Shown here one piece after another: positions 63,699 through 64,000 of a stretch of 64,000 bases of DNA. Each line of letters opens with the position of its first letter. The stretch's first letter is position 1. Made by a program: the position numbers and the translations under genes. This DNA is from FEN-1279 sp964400285 (GTDB lineage: Bacteria > Bacteroidota > Ignavibacteria > Tepidaquicellales > Tepidaquicellaceae). The stretch is from NCBI GenBank assembly GCA_964400285.1, contig CAYNTK010000004.1, positions 201,387 through 265,386 on the forward strand, read 5' to 3'. The notes below the pieces were generated by a model. The model was not told where the DNA came from. It made no database searches and saw nothing but the letters and a program-made list of their open reading frames with translations.

Positions 63699-64000
63699 TT
63701 ATTTTATTAATATCATTCTCTTAATATCCGAAAAGTTATTAGATTCAAGACGATAGAAATATACTCCACTGGAAAGCTCTGTCCCATTAAAATCAATCGA
63801 GTATTTTCCCGCTTCTTTTACTTCATTAATAAGTGTTTTTACTTCTCTTCCAAGAATATCAAATACTTTCATCGTTACCAATCCCTGTTTCGGTATATCG
63901 AAATTAATCCTTGTAACGGGATTGAATGGATTCGGATAATTTTGTGATAATGAATATGTGCTCGGAATATGTCCTGATACATTCTGAATCCCTGTTACAC
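63699..64000 (-). CDS. T9SS sorting-domain protein, C-terminus only (partial at window end)
   Basis: The last 100 codons of a reverse-strand gene that continues beyond the window. The frame is open to the edge and reads YSLSQNYPNPFNPVTRINF, LVTMKVFDILGREVKTLI, ELSSGVYFYRLES and ends IKRMILIK, the complete T9SS type A sorting domain. The cargo domain is outside the window and cannot be named. An internal ATG at 63881 is not the start. Confidence 0.88.
   Translation of the reverse strand, partial: VTGIQNVSGHIPSTYSLSQNYPNPFNPVTRINFDIPKQGLVTMKVFDILGREVKTLINEVKEAGKYSIDFNGTELSSGVYFYRLESNNFSDIKRMILIK

Noticed and set aside
1..64000. Mobile elements, CRISPR arrays and RNA genes
   Set aside because: No transposase, integrase, direct-repeat array, tRNA-like cloverleaf or rRNA segment was recognised on reading; a covariance-model scan would be needed to exclude small RNAs.

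Overview
The window is very AT-rich chromosomal DNA from a member of the Bacteroidota/Chlorobiota/Ignavibacteriota assemblage. Three secreted proteins end in the type IX secretion (T9SS) sorting domain of the form QNYPNPFNP...GVYFYRL...K(M/F)xLxK, which is typical of Ignavibacteria/Kapabacteria-like lineages. Most genes lack a Shine-Dalgarno sequence, lipoproteins and outer-membrane barrels are present, and KdsB implies a Kdo-containing outer membrane. Species cannot be named from the sequence alone. No rRNA, tRNA, CRISPR array, transposase or phage gene was recognised.

Layout. 0.1-5.8 kb: a thioredoxin-like lipoprotein, a small lipoprotein, an RtcB-type RNA ligase, a PAS histidine kinase and imidazolonepropionase. 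6.0-33.3 kb: a co-directional surface-polysaccharide locus of 25 genes. It holds nucleotide-sugar enzymes (gmd, two sets of oxidoreductase/acetyltransferase/aminotransferase, an epimerase), a Wzx flippase, a Wzy-like polymerase, an initiating polyprenyl glycosylphosphotransferase, seven glycosyltransferases, modifying enzymes (FemAB/GNAT-like, AsnB-type amidotransferase, deacetylase, two methyltransferases, acyltransferase), and at the end a Wzi-like barrel and a second outer-membrane protein. A strong bidirectional terminator follows. The locus looks like a Wzx/Wzy-dependent O-antigen or capsule cluster; no Wza/Wzc export genes are in view.

33.3-42.2 kb: an eight-gene reverse-strand operon (isochorismatase-like hydrolase, PlsC, KdsB, GNAT, PyrG, CtpE-like P-type ATPase, glutathione peroxidase, and the C-terminal half of cobalamin-dependent methionine synthase). 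42.5-49.3 kb: a PIG-L deacetylase, a YCF48-repeat T9SS protein with a disturbed start, a 1292-residue hybrid histidine kinase, a TM2 protein and a small unknown protein. 49.3-54.6 kb: a reverse-strand nitrite-respiration group (ferredoxin-like protein, porin-like barrel, methyltransferase, NrfH, NrfA) preceded by a perfect 16-bp palindrome of CRP/FNR/HcpR type. 54.9-56.8 kb: a large Kelch-like T9SS protein with an unusually strong ribosome binding site and GC-rich codons. 56.9-63.5 kb: mfd, rsmA and a penicillin-acylase-family hydrolase. 63.7 kb to the end: the C-terminus of another T9SS cargo.

Most unusual points: four clearly real genes (a methyltransferase at 12.05 kb, Wzx at 15.84 kb, KdsB at 40.99 kb, the YCF48 protein at 43.5 kb) have no in-frame ATG/GTG/TTG early enough to encode their essential N-terminus. 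They need AUA/AUU-type initiation or a one-base correction. The methionine synthase is only a half enzyme. The palindrome upstream of the nrf group sits at the class II activator distance from a consensus Bacteroidetes -7 box.
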